DNA from: G963665495 sp963665495 | GTDB taxonomy: Bacteria; Desulfobacterota; Desulfovibrionia; Desulfovibrionales; Desulfovibrionaceae | Reading direction: 5' to 3' | Assembly (NCBI GenBank): GCA_963665495.1 | Contig: OY762289.1 | Coordinates: 6,244,444-6,308,443 of the forward strand | DNA: 64,000 bases | Shown: one piece after another, positions 1 to 7,876 of the stretch | Numbering within the stretch: position 1 is the first letter of the stretch | Layout: each line of letters begins with the position of its first letter | Position numbers and translations under genes: made by a program | The notes under the pieces: generated by a model | Told to the model about the DNA's origin: nothing | The model's database searches: none | Seen by the model: only the letters and a program-made list of their open reading frames with translations

Positions 1-20
1 TCTAGTTTTTGCATAGTTAA

Positions 21-55
21 AAAAGCTCGAATTTCGATTCGGGCTTTTTTTTTTT
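21..55. terminator. Intrinsic terminator, probably bidirectional
   Basis: The arms AAGCTCGAAT and ATTCGGGCTT form a 10-bp stem with one G-T wobble. It is flanked by an A run on the left and eleven T on the right, so it can work in both directions. It most likely ends a gene to the left of the window. Confidence 0.75.
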
Positions 56-689
56 GCATACTGCATTTTGCAGCACCATTCGAGCAGCAACCGGTAGAGC
101 ACTATGTTAACCTGTAAAGCTCTGATAACGATCCTGGTCGTTTAAACGTGCAAAAGGAGCTGCTGCTTTATCTGTTATTGAAAGAAATAAAGGCTTCTTT
201 ACATACTGTGAGAAGGCTGCAGGGAGAAGTGAGGTATTCGGGACATAGTTTAGAATAAAAAGGGACAGGCAAGCTTAGTATGAGGGTGTCCGCAAACTGG
301 GTAAAATAGCTGGCGCGAGCCCGCACACGGGTTGCTGCGAAAATTTTTTTTTAAAAATGGACAGAAGGTGGAGGCGGACTCCATATAGGTGCGATAAGAA
401 GTGCCGTCCTGCCAGGCGTTTCAGCAGTATGTAAAAAAAATTAAGACGTTAGGTTGTTCCTTTTCGTGGAAAAATAGCAACAAAAGGTGCTTTTGGAGCT
501 ACTTTTTTTTGATTAATCAAAAAAACAATGCTTTTTTAGAAAATTTTAAGAGTATTTTTTCTGTCTTAATGCCACCAGACCCTTGCAAAACGTGGTTTTA
601 CCCGCTATTGGATTGGGAATGTGGCTTGCAAAGCGTTCCGGGCGAGGCTTTCTCGCCCCCAGGAAGGAATCGCAATAAAAAAAATCTTT
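56..689. other. Gene-poor stretch upstream of HU
   Basis: About 630 bases with no convincing coding sequence. A 96-codon open frame at 401-691 has low-complexity content, no ribosome binding site and runs into the HU leader, so it is not called. The stretch contains a hairpin with arms AGCCCG and CGGGTT near 318-332, followed by nine T at 344-352. That could be the 3' end of a small transcript, but the upstream part matches no RNA family I know. The HU promoter must lie in the right half; I could not assign -35 and -10 boxes with confidence. Confidence 0.4.
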
Positions 690-701
690 AGGAGTATTAA
701 C

Positions 702-977
702 ATGACGAAAGCCGAGCTCATTGCAAAGATCCAAGAAAAGGCTGGCCTCGAATCCAAGGCTGCTGCTGGTAAAGCACTTGACGCACTCATTGAGTCCATC
801 ACTGAAGCTCTCTCCGCAGGTGAATCCATTGCCCTGGTAGGTTTTGGAACTTTCAAAGTATCCGAGCGGGCTGCCAGAACCGGCCGTAATCCGCAAACCG
901 GTGCTGAAATTCAGATCCCTGCTTCCAAAGTCGTGAAGTTCACCGTGGGTAAAACCCTGAAGGAAGCCGTAAAATAA
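702..977 (+). CDS. hup: DNA-binding protein HU
   Basis: A 91-residue nucleoid protein of the HU/IHF family, which binds and bends DNA as a dimer. It begins with MTKAELI, has the GFGTF segment near residues 47-51, and carries the beta-arm signature RTGRNPQTG around residues 57-65, which contacts the minor groove. Its length is normal for HU. The frame is open upstream to 621, but the ATG at 702 has an AGGAGT ribosome binding site about six bases ahead and gives the family's usual N-terminus. It is followed by a strong hairpin, so it is probably transcribed alone. HU and IHF subunits can be hard to tell apart by eye; the PQTG arm favours HU. Confidence 0.95.
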   Translation: MTKAELIAKIQEKAGLESKAAAGKALDALIESITEALSAGESIALVGFGTFKVSERAARTGRNPQTGAEIQIPASKVVKFTVGKTLKEAVK

Positions 978-1031
978 GTATTTTATGCAGCTCATGTCTT
1001 TCAGGGCTGCTTTATGATTTTTCGACGGATC

Positions 1032-1066
1032 AAGGCCAAGCCCGACAGCCTCACGGGCTTGGCCTT
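1032..1066 (+). terminator. Strong hairpin after hup
   Basis: A perfect 13-bp stem (AAGGCCAAGCCCG and its complement) with a 9-base loop lies 55 bases after the HU stop. No T run follows, so it may act as a 3'-end stabiliser or an imperfect terminator. Confidence 0.55.
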
Positions 1067-1175
1067 CGATCTTGAAATGTGCACGGAAATGACTGAGGCA
1101 TTCTGAACCGATCCTGCATTCGTGTCTTGCTTACACGGCTGCGGGCAACGGCCAACTATCCAATTCCGTGAAAGA

Positions 1176-2783
1176 ATGCACACCCTTGTCTTCAATCTCA
1201 CCCGCTTCGGCGATCTGCTGCAAACGCAACCCATTATTTCCGGCTTGACGCGCCGCGGAGAGACCGTCGGGCTGATCTGCCTGGAAAATTTCGTCTCCGC
1301 GACCGGATTGCTGCGGGATCTCGCCTATGTCAAAGCCTTGCCCGCAGCCCGTCTGTTATCCAGACTTGACTCAAACTGGACAGAAGCCGCCGCTGCAATT
1401 TGGGATTGGAGCGAGCAGGCACTGGAGAGTCCGCCTGACAACGGAGAATCCGGCGCAGCTTTTCCTGCTCCCGACACTTTCCTCAATCTGACTACGTCTC
1501 TGAGCGTCAGACTCCTGACTCGTCTGCTTGCACTCAGATCCGGCGAGCAGAACGCCTCAACACCTTCTTGCCTGGGCTTTGGTCTCGATCCTTACGGGTA
1601 TGCGGCGAACTCCAACCGCTGGGCCACATTTTTACAGGCTTCCTCAAAAAACAGGGGCTGCAGTCCGTTCAATCTGGTGGACCTGTTTTGGAAGACAGCG
1701 GATTTGGGAACGGAAGAGCGTTGCTACGAACTGCGGACTCCGGATGCGCCAGCCATGGAGAAGGCGGCTCAGTTGCTGGCAGAAGCCGGGCCGGACAGGC
1801 CCCTGGTAGGCTTTCAGCTGGGGGCGAGCGTGGACAGGCGGCGCTGGCCCGTGGAATACTTTGCCCGCCTGGGCAAAATGCTGGAAGAAAAAGGCTATCT
1901 GCCGGTTTTGCTCGGCAGTCTGGATGAAGCGGAACTCGCCAACCGTTACATGAAGCTTGGCGGTCCGGGCATCAGCCTGGTAGGGCGGACTTCTCTGGAT
2001 GTGCTCGCCGCGGCGCTGCAGAGGATGCAGCTGTTGGTGAGCAACGATACGGGCACCATGCATCTGGCGGCAGGGCTCGGGCGCCCCATAGTCGCCATTT
2101 TTCTGGCCACTGCGCAGCCCTGGGATACGGGGCCCTACTGTGGCGGAAATATTTGCCTGGAGCCGGATCTTCCCTGCCATCCGTGCCAGTTCGGCAAGGC
2201 CTGCCCGCACGAAGAAAAATGTCGCCGGACCATAAGCCCTGCAGTGGTTTTTTCGCTCTGTATGCGTCAGCTCGAAGCGAATGCGGAAACAATGGGCTCG
2301 TATCAGGACTGTGGCAGCCGCGTCTGGCTTTCAGAGCGGGAAGAAAACGGATTCATGGGCCTGGCTTCGATCTCCGGCCACGATGCCACGGACCGCGTTA
2401 TCTGGATCCGCCTCCAGCGTCATTTCTACCGTCATTTCCTTGACCTCGAAAGCCCGCCACCCTTGGCCGCTACGGTCAGCTCTCTGAGTGCGCAAACCCA
2501 TGCGAGCATAACAAACACCTTGAGCAATGTTTACGCCTTGCTTGGCTTGCTGGACGAACAGAGCAAAGTGCTGGAACTCGCTCCCCGTGAAGCCCTGAAA
2601 AAGAAGTTTCTGACGACCTGGCAGCGGGTACAGACTCTTTGGGAAAGCAATCCCTACTTCAATGTTCTTTCTTATTTATGGATGAATGAAGCCCAGGAAT
2701 CGGGCCAGAATCTGACCGCCATTCGTGCCGTCATCCTCCGCTATCGCCAGCTCACTCAAGACTGGTTGAATCTCCTTCAGTAG
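1176..2783 (+). CDS. Glycosyltransferase family 9 (heptosyltransferase-like)
   Basis: A 535-residue protein of the ADP-heptose:LPS heptosyltransferase family (GT9), which adds heptose to the lipopolysaccharide core at the inner face of the cytoplasmic membrane. The N-terminus MHTLVFNLTRFGDLL is the usual GT9 opening, and the second Rossmann half carries VGFQLGAS and then the signature SNDTGTMHLAAGLG, the donor-binding segment. Most GT9 proteins are about 350 residues. This one has roughly 160 extra C-terminal residues, largely helical and without a recognised domain, plus a short Cys cluster (CHPC, CP, C) after the catalytic core. The frame is open to 1122 but the ATG at 1176 gives the canonical start. 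The exact sugar cannot be read from the sequence. A heptose-activation gene (rfaE2) lies at 45.9 kb. Confidence 0.85.
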   Translation: MHTLVFNLTRFGDLLQTQPIISGLTRRGETVGLICLENFVSATGLLRDLAYVKALPAARLLSRLDSNWTEAAAAIWDWSEQALESPPDNGESGAAFPAPDTFLNLTTSLSVRLLTRLLALRSGEQNASTPSCLGFGLDPYGYAANSNRWATFLQASSKNRGCSPFNLVDLFWKTADLGTEERCYELRTPDAPAMEKAAQLLAEAGPDRPLVGFQLGASVDRRRWPVEYFARLGKMLEEKGYLPVLLGSLDEAELANRYMKLGGPGISLVGRTSLDVLAAALQRMQLLVSNDTGTMHLAAGLGRPIVAIFLATAQPWDTGPYCGGNICLEPDLPCHPCQFGKACPHEEKCRRTISPAVVFSLCMRQLEANAETMGSYQDCGSRVWLSEREENGFMGLASISGHDATDRVIWIRLQRHFYRHFLDLESPPPLAATVSSLSAQTHASITNTLSNVYALLGLLDEQSKVLELAPREALKKKFLTTWQRVQTLWESNPYFNVLSYLWMNEAQESGQNLTAIRAVILRYRQLTQDWLNLLQ

Positions 2784-2870
2784 TTGGCACTAATCTTGAA
2801 TGTCTCATGAAAAATCCTGAGGCATGTCAATTTTACCGTCCAAACAGCTAGTGAAAAATGGAGAATCGCG

Positions 2871-3470
2871 ATGATCGTCATCGACGGACAAAACAGTGGG
2901 TTGAGTTTGAACAACTTCGGCAACCTTGAAGAATTGCTGGTTAAAGTGATGTCTGAGGGGACGCTGGAGAATCGTATCGTCACGGATGTTCTGGTGAACG
3001 AGGAAAGTTTCAGCGAAATTTATCCGCATCAGGCTGAAGATATTGAGACCAGCGACATCGAAAAAGTGGAAATTATTTCCATGCCCGTTGAGGACATGGC
3101 AGTGAATATGACCAACGAGCTGCATAAGGTCATCAAACTGATGGGACATGGCGGCAAGCATGTGGCCGATCTGTTCCGCCAGGCCGATGATGCGGAAGCT
3201 CTCGAGGTCTATCAGGATCTTCTCGACGTCACCCGTGATTTTCTGGCCATGATCAATGTTTTGCGCAACGAGTTCGCCATTGAGGACAACGACGCATTCA
3301 ATACGGCCGTGGACGACATTTCCGAATTGTTTACCGAAATGTCCGAAGTCATGGAAAATGAAGACTGGATTCTTCTGGCCGATATTCTTGAATATGATTT
3401 TCTGCCCGTGACCGGGAAGTGGGAAGCCGTCATTACGCAGATTTCCGACGATCTCAATGGGTCCAAATAG
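2871..3470 (+). CDS. Conserved acidic hypothetical protein
   Basis: A 199-residue acidic, mostly helical protein with no signal peptide and no membrane segment, hence probably cytoplasmic. I do not recognise a domain. It starts at an ATG with a GGAGA ribosome binding site. It lies 21 bases ahead of a small helical gene that resembles flagellar export chaperones, so the two are probably co-transcribed. A motility-related role is possible but rests only on that neighbour. Confidence 0.7.
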   Translation: MIVIDGQNSGLSLNNFGNLEELLVKVMSEGTLENRIVTDVLVNEESFSEIYPHQAEDIETSDIEKVEIISMPVEDMAVNMTNELHKVIKLMGHGGKHVADLFRQADDAEALEVYQDLLDVTRDFLAMINVLRNEFAIEDNDAFNTAVDDISELFTEMSEVMENEDWILLADILEYDFLPVTGKWEAVITQISDDLNGSK

Positions 3471-3491
3471 TACGGGCAGGGGGGTTAGCCT

Positions 3492-3842
3492 ATGAAAAAT
3501 TGCATGGAACTGCTCGACCAGGCCATAGACCTGGCTCAGGAAGAGCAGACGCATCTTCAAGCCGGCGAACTGGATCTTTTGCAACAGAAGGCCCGGATCC
3601 GGAGCGGTCTGATCTCACAGGCAGTGGATATCAGAGATACACTCGACCTTGAGGTATTCAAGGCCAAACTTGAGCAATTGTACAGCCTGCAGGGGCGGTT
3701 GACAAAGGATGCCCGCGTCCTGCGGGACAGTCTCAAGACCGAGCTGACCAGGGTTAAAGCAGAGGGTGCGCGGATGTCGGGGTATGGAAAGGCATCCAAA
3801 TACGTACCGCTGCTCAGAAGCCGTTTCAGCAAACGGGGCTGA
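3492..3842 (+). CDS. Small helical protein, possibly FlgN/FliT-like chaperone
   Basis: A 116-residue charged protein predicted to be almost all helix, with heptad-like leucines (LLDQAIDLAQEEQTHL near the start) suggesting a coiled coil. Size and character resemble the FlgN/FliT flagellar export chaperones, which hold hook-associated proteins or filament cap before secretion. No signature residue proves this. It follows the 199-residue acidic gene by 21 bases and has a G-rich ribosome binding site about seven bases before its ATG. No other flagellar gene is in the window, so this assignment is weak. Confidence 0.5.
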   Translation: MKNCMELLDQAIDLAQEEQTHLQAGELDLLQQKARIRSGLISQAVDIRDTLDLEVFKAKLEQLYSLQGRLTKDARVLRDSLKTELTRVKAEGARMSGYGKASKYVPLLRSRFSKRG

Positions 3843-3927
3843 AGCACTGTTGAGCTTGGCCGGGGGGGCTGCTGCTTGACACCTGTGCCGCCTGTAGCGG
3901 ATCATATCCAAAAGGCGGTGGGCGGTT

Positions 3928-4821
3928 GTGGAGAAGGTTGCTAAAACTGTCATAGTCTCCGAGACCTATGACGGATCGCGATTGGATAAAGCTCTTGAGT
4001 TGCTGGCGCCGGAGCAGGGCGCCAGGCAACGGAAGCGCCTATTGCTTTCCGGTGCAGTGCGCGTTGACGGCCGCCCCCGGCCGAAAGGCTACATCGTACG
4101 GGCCGGGCAACGCATTTCGCTGGAAGAAGCACCGGATAAGGCGGCATGCCCGGAGAGCGTACCGGAAATTGTTGCCCGTACGGAGCTGTTCGCCGGTCTG
4201 CTTAAAAAAACGCATGTCCATAGTCAGTCCGTATTTTCCAGCGGCGGAACAGCCCTGGACGCCTGTCTACCCGCACTTTTTCCCGATGTGTCTGCCGAAT
4301 TGCTCAACCGCCTGGACTTCCTTACCTCCGGACTGTTGCTGGTGGGGCTTTCCCCAACAGCCAGGGAAATCTATGTCCGCCGTCAGGATGGCGGTGAGGT
4401 CTGCAAACAGTATTTCGCTCTGGTGCACGGCAGGCTCGAGTCCGGGTTCGTCGCCGCCGGCGCGTTGGATACTGCCAAACGCCGCAAGGTCAAAGTTCTG
4501 AAAAACAGTGCCGGACCACTACGGCAAAGCACGGTAGATCCGCTGCTCTCCGGTCGTTTTACGCTATACGGTACGGAATCCTGGCGGACTCTGGTGCGCG
4601 TGCGTATCCAAAAAGGCGCACGGCATCAGATTCGCGCCCACCTGGCCGACTCCGGCCATCCAATAGTGGGTGATCCGCTCTATGGCTCCGATACGGACAC
4701 GCCTCTGTTGTACCTCCATCATTTTGCCATCCGGTTTTCCGAATTTTTTGCTGATTCTCGCCCGGACTGGCCGGATCTTCCTGAAGAATTTCAACAAAAG
4801 ATAACTGAGTGTGCGCCATAG
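3928..4821 (+). CDS. RluA-family pseudouridine synthase
   Basis: A 297-residue enzyme that isomerises uridine to pseudouridine in ribosomal or transfer RNA. An S4 RNA-binding domain covers roughly residues 14-70 (SRLDKALELL, then LLLSGAVRVDGR). The catalytic domain has NRLDFLTSGLL, where Asp130 is the catalytic aspartate of the family's HRLDxxTSG motif; the usual first His is Asn here. The late motif HQIRAHLADSGHPIVGDPLYG is clear. Translation starts at a GTG. The order S4 plus RluA is that of RluC/RluD-type enzymes, but the target site cannot be told from sequence alone. Confidence 0.88.
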   Translation: MEKVAKTVIVSETYDGSRLDKALELLAPEQGARQRKRLLLSGAVRVDGRPRPKGYIVRAGQRISLEEAPDKAACPESVPEIVARTELFAGLLKKTHVHSQSVFSSGGTALDACLPALFPDVSAELLNRLDFLTSGLLLVGLSPTAREIYVRRQDGGEVCKQYFALVHGRLESGFVAAGALDTAKRRKVKVLKNSAGPLRQSTVDPLLSGRFTLYGTESWRTLVRVRIQKGARHQIRAHLADSGHPIVGDPLYGSDTDTPLLYLHHFAIRFSEFFADSRPDWPDLPEEFQQKITECAP

Positions 4822-4946
4822 TGTTCCCCGGCACATAAAGTCGTCAGGTTTCACTGTAAGGGATTATTGCCCTGCTACGGTTTAGTTGCTAGTGTTTCCA
4901 AAAAAGCCAAGTTCGGTTTCACTACGCAACCCCGAGTAGATTCGCC

Positions 4947-6494
4947 ATGTTACAAAACGCCTTGGAATTTTACAGAACGCTTTTTGAAGAACTGGACACG
5001 GTAAAACTGCAGCAGGAGTTTCTTAAGAGCTTGCTTTCTTTTCAGAATGTCGAGCGCGGCTCACTCTGGGTCAAAAAAGGGAAGAAATACACCTGCGTCG
5101 AAGCGCAGGGGCCGCAGAGTGAAAAGGTTGCCGGGCTGTCTCTGGATGCCGAGATTTCCAGCGTCATCGGCTGGGTTATCGAAAACGGCAAGATGACCAT
5201 AGCCGAGCCGGGCAAGGATGAACGGCATTACTCTGAAATCGAACTCGGACTGGAAACAAAAAGCAAACTGATTCTGAGTTATCCGCTGGTGCTCAAAAAC
5301 GGCAAGGTCTATGGAGCAGTGCAGCTGATAGACACTTCTGCGGCGGGCGACCAGCTCAATCTTGATACCAAATATCTTAAGCTGCTCGAACTTACCGTTG
5401 CCATCGGATCTATCGCGCTCTCCAATTCGCTGGCCTACGGCGACCAGGTCAAGGAAAATGACCGTCTGAAGCGGACCCTCGACGAGATCCGCAGTGAAAA
5501 CCAGATCATCGGCCAGAGCCCGCCCATTCTGAAAGTCCTCAAGAATGCGCGTGATTACGCGCAGACGGATTTTCCCGTCCTGATCACTGGAGAATCCGGT
5601 ACGGGCAAGGAGCTTATAGCCTACGAACTGCATCGCTTGAGCAGGCGTTGCGACAAGCCTTTTCTGGTGCAGAACTGCAGCGCCATTCCTGAGACCCTGC
5701 TGGAAAGCGAGCTTTTCGGATACAAGAAGGGCGCTTTTACCGGAGCGCACAAGGACAAGACCGGCTTGTTCGAAGACGCGTCCGGGGGCACTGTTTTTCT
5801 GGACGAAATCGGCGACATGCCTTTGAGCCTGCAGGCCCGGATTCTGCGCGTCATTCAGAGCAATGAAATCAAGCCTCTGGGCGGTACGGCAACCAAAAAA
5901 GTGGACGTGCGGATCTTGTCTGCCACCAATAAGGATTTGACTGCCGCCATCGCGGCCAATGAATTTCGGGAAGATCTTTTTTACAGGCTCAATGTGCTGC
6001 CTCTGCATCTGCCTCCTCTGCGGGAGCGGCCGGAAGATATTCCGCTTTTGTTACGCTATTTCCTGCGCCGTGAATCCAAACGTATGGGTATGCAGTCCAA
6101 ACGTTTTTCCAACAAGGCCCTTTTGATGCTTACGGAACACCCGTGGCGCGGAAATATTCGGGAAATGGAAAACCTGGTCAAATATATCATGACCACGGTG
6201 GACGGCCCCATCATTGAATATAAGGATCTGCCCTGGCACATTCTCGGTACCGAACCGCTGGCGGACACCAGGCCGGAAGAGGAAGAGAGCAGTATGGAGC
6301 GCCAGCCGAATGCCTCCCTGCCGCCGGAAGATTTTTCACTGGCTTCCTTTACCTGGGATGAACTGGAAAAGCAGTATATTCTGGATCTGCTGGAAAAAAA
6401 TCGCTGGAATGTGACCAAGGCCGCCAAACAGGCGGCGGTGAACAGGTCGACTTTCGATTCACGCATGAAGCGTTTGGGCATTCGTAAAAATTGA
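4947..6494 (+). CDS. Sigma-54-dependent activator with GAF domain
   Basis: A 515-residue enhancer-binding protein. Residues 1-170 form a GAF-type sensory domain. The AAA+ domain follows, with Walker A GESGTGKE, the intact sigma-54 contact loop GAFTGA, and Walker B region GGTVFLDEIGD. Residues 470-512 form a Fis-type helix-turn-helix (WNVTKAAKQAAVNRSTF). It should hydrolyse ATP to open promoters held by sigma-54 polymerase, with the GAF domain sensing a small ligand or redox state in place of a receiver domain. No partner kinase or obvious target operon adjoins it. The 125 bases before it show no promoter I can name. Confidence 0.92.
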   Translation: MLQNALEFYRTLFEELDTVKLQQEFLKSLLSFQNVERGSLWVKKGKKYTCVEAQGPQSEKVAGLSLDAEISSVIGWVIENGKMTIAEPGKDERHYSEIELGLETKSKLILSYPLVLKNGKVYGAVQLIDTSAAGDQLNLDTKYLKLLELTVAIGSIALSNSLAYGDQVKENDRLKRTLDEIRSENQIIGQSPPILKVLKNARDYAQTDFPVLITGESGTGKELIAYELHRLSRRCDKPFLVQNCSAIPETLLESELFGYKKGAFTGAHKDKTGLFEDASGGTVFLDEIGDMPLSLQARILRVIQSNEIKPLGGTATKKVDVRILSATNKDLTAAIAANEFREDLFYRLNVLPLHLPPLRERPEDIPLLLRYFLRRESKRMGMQSKRFSNKALLMLTEHPWRGNIREMENLVKYIMTTVDGPIIEYKDLPWHILGTEPLADTRPEEEESSMERQPNASLPPEDFSLASFTWDELEKQYILDLLEKNRWNVTKAAKQAAVNRSTFDSRMKRLGIRKN

Positions 6495-6649
6495 ATGAGC
6501 GCAGATAATTGCAGGATAGCCCTGGAAAATTGTCAGGATAATCCGCGCTGCGTCATTTTGTTTGTCCTGTGGCTTTTGCCAACGAAAAAGGTTCTGTGTG
6601 GATGTTCTGATTCATTTCCGGAGAGAAAAAAAGATTTCCGGGCCGAGTT

Positions 6650-6747
6650 GAGTATGAATATTGCTACTCAGAGAGTGGTAGGAAAATTTGCCGAAAGGCT
6701 TACTACCGCCCCTGGGAGCCGAGGTGGTCTCGGCTCCTTTATTTTTT
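6650..6747 (+). ncRNA. Unassigned structured RNA ending in a terminator
   Basis: Three successive stem-loops lie in about 100 bases: GAGTA/TACTC (6650-6669); GTGGTAG/CTACCGC (6675-6709), which encloses a GCC-GAAA-GGC tetraloop hairpin; and a terminator stem GGAGCCGAG/CTCGGCTCC (6715-6737) followed by a T-rich tail to 6747. This may be a small RNA, a 3' element of the preceding activator gene, or a leader of the lipoprotein gene 175 bases downstream. It matches no riboswitch class I can recall. The terminator itself is strongly supported; the RNA identity is not. Confidence 0.5.
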
Positions 6748-6921
6748 GTGCCACGGCCTGCCTGGAAGAGGATGCTTTTTTAATGCAATCCGTGTATAAA
6801 AATGTGATTGATTGCTGGACAAGCGTTGGCTGAGAGATTAAGAGGCATAGTCACGTTCGGGTGCGGGCAACTGCCCGTGTACGCAGAAAAAGGCCTGAAC
6901 CAAATTCCGCAGGTGATGTTC

Positions 6922-7236
6922 ATGAAAAAGATCATAGTCGTACTACTGGTTGGAGCCATGGTCAGCCTCGTCTCGGGGTGTGCGACATACACGCATCAGA
7001 GCAGGGACGCGGACCGTTGGGACAATGATTACGCCATGTGTGTGACCAAGGCGGATTATCAGGTTGATTTTCATCCGTATACGACGGATGTCGCCCATCT
7101 CGACGATACGAAACTGATGACCTACAGTGACCGCTACTGGGGGATCATCCGAGGATGTATGGAAGCCAAGGGCTACGTCTACGAAGAAGAAACGACCTGG
7201 TTTGATACCATGAAAAAGGCTGTGCAGTACAACTAG
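6922..7236 (+). CDS. Small lipoprotein
   Basis: A 104-residue protein with a short basic N-terminus (MKKIIVV), a hydrophobic core and a lipobox (LVSGC), so it should be lipidated at the Cys and anchored in the outer or inner membrane. The mature part is hydrophilic, with conserved-looking Trp, Tyr and Cys residues (DRYWGIIRGCMEAKGY), a pattern seen in many small proteobacterial lipoproteins where the last Cys sits in a MxxKGY motif. I chose the ATG at 6922, with AGGTG six bases before it. The frame is open upstream but that part lacks signal features. Function unknown. Confidence 0.8.
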   Translation: MKKIIVVLLVGAMVSLVSGCATYTHQSRDADRWDNDYAMCVTKADYQVDFHPYTTDVAHLDDTKLMTYSDRYWGIIRGCMEAKGYVYEEETTWFDTMKKAVQYN

Positions 7237-7314
7237 TCGGCCGGATGGGTCGGATTGCGCTTTCACGGCTGCATCAAGGTAAAAGAAAAAAATTAAAAAT
7301 TGAAAAAAATATGC

Positions 7315-7343
7315 TTGACAGAAACGGACACTACGAATACAAA
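7315..7343 (+). promoter_or_regulatory. Sigma-70 promoter of the tRNA-tuf operon
   Basis: A perfect -35 TTGACA (7315-7320) is followed by 17 bases and TACAAA (7338-7343) as -10. The first tRNA begins 17 bases after the -10 box, fitting a short 5' leader. The sequence just upstream is A/T-rich, like an UP element. Confidence 0.7.
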
Positions 7344-7360
7344 CTTTGTTTCCGGTTCTG

Positions 7361-7436
7361 GCTGGCGTAGCTCAACTGGTAGAGCAGCTGACTTGTAATC
7401 AGCAGGTTGCGGGTTCAAGTCCCATCGCCAGCTCCA
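7361..7436 (+). tRNA. tRNA-Thr (anticodon TGT)
   Basis: A 76-base cloverleaf with acceptor GCTGGCG/CGCCAGC, anticodon arm GCTGA-CTTGTAA-TCAGC, T loop TTCAAGT and an encoded CCA end. The TGT anticodon assigns threonine. It is the first gene of a tRNA cluster that leads into tuf. Confidence 0.96.
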
Positions 7437-7441
7437 CCGTC

Positions 7442-7527
7442 GGAGGGGTTCCCGAGTGGCCAAAGGGAACAGACTGTAAATCTGTCGGCATCCGCCTTCG
7501 GAGGTTCAAATCCTCCCCCCTCCACCA
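7442..7527 (+). tRNA. tRNA-Tyr (anticodon GTA)
   Basis: An 86-base tRNA with a long variable arm, as expected of bacterial tyrosine tRNA. The anticodon stem AGACT/AGTCT-like region presents GTA, and the acceptor GGAGGGG pairs with CCCCTCC before an encoded ACCA end. It lies five bases after the preceding tRNA. Confidence 0.95.
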
Positions 7528-7584
7528 GATTTTTGAAATAAGCAGGCTGTAGGAGATTTTATCGTTGAACTACGGCTGTACGGT

Positions 7585-7661
7585 GCGGGAATAGCTCAAT
7601 TGGCTAGAGCATCAGCCTTCCAAGCTGAGGGTTGCGAGTTCGAGTCTCGTTTCCCGCTCCA
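7585..7661 (+). tRNA. tRNA-Gly (anticodon TCC)
   Basis: A 77-base cloverleaf with acceptor GCGGGAA/TTCCCGC, anticodon loop CTTCCAA presenting TCC, T loop TTCGAGT and encoded CCA. The TCC anticodon reads GGA and GGG glycine codons. Confidence 0.95.
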
Positions 7662-7718
7662 TATATTGCCAAAGTTTTTTTCTCCTGCCTCAGTCGTCTC
7701 AGACAGTCCGCTTGAAAA

Positions 7719-7794
<76 letters not shown>

Positions 7795-7876
7795 TAAAGT
7801 TTTTTAGGCTGACGAAGCCGTATCAATCAACCAGATAAACCGCTGCGAAAGCAAGACCTGTCAGGGGGTATCACAA

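Noticed and set aside
401..691. A 96-codon frame before HU
   Set aside because: Low-complexity sequence, no ribosome binding site, and it overlaps the HU leader.
6495..6833. A 112-codon frame after the GAF activator
   Set aside because: It runs straight through the structured RNA and its terminator and has no start signal or recognisable content.
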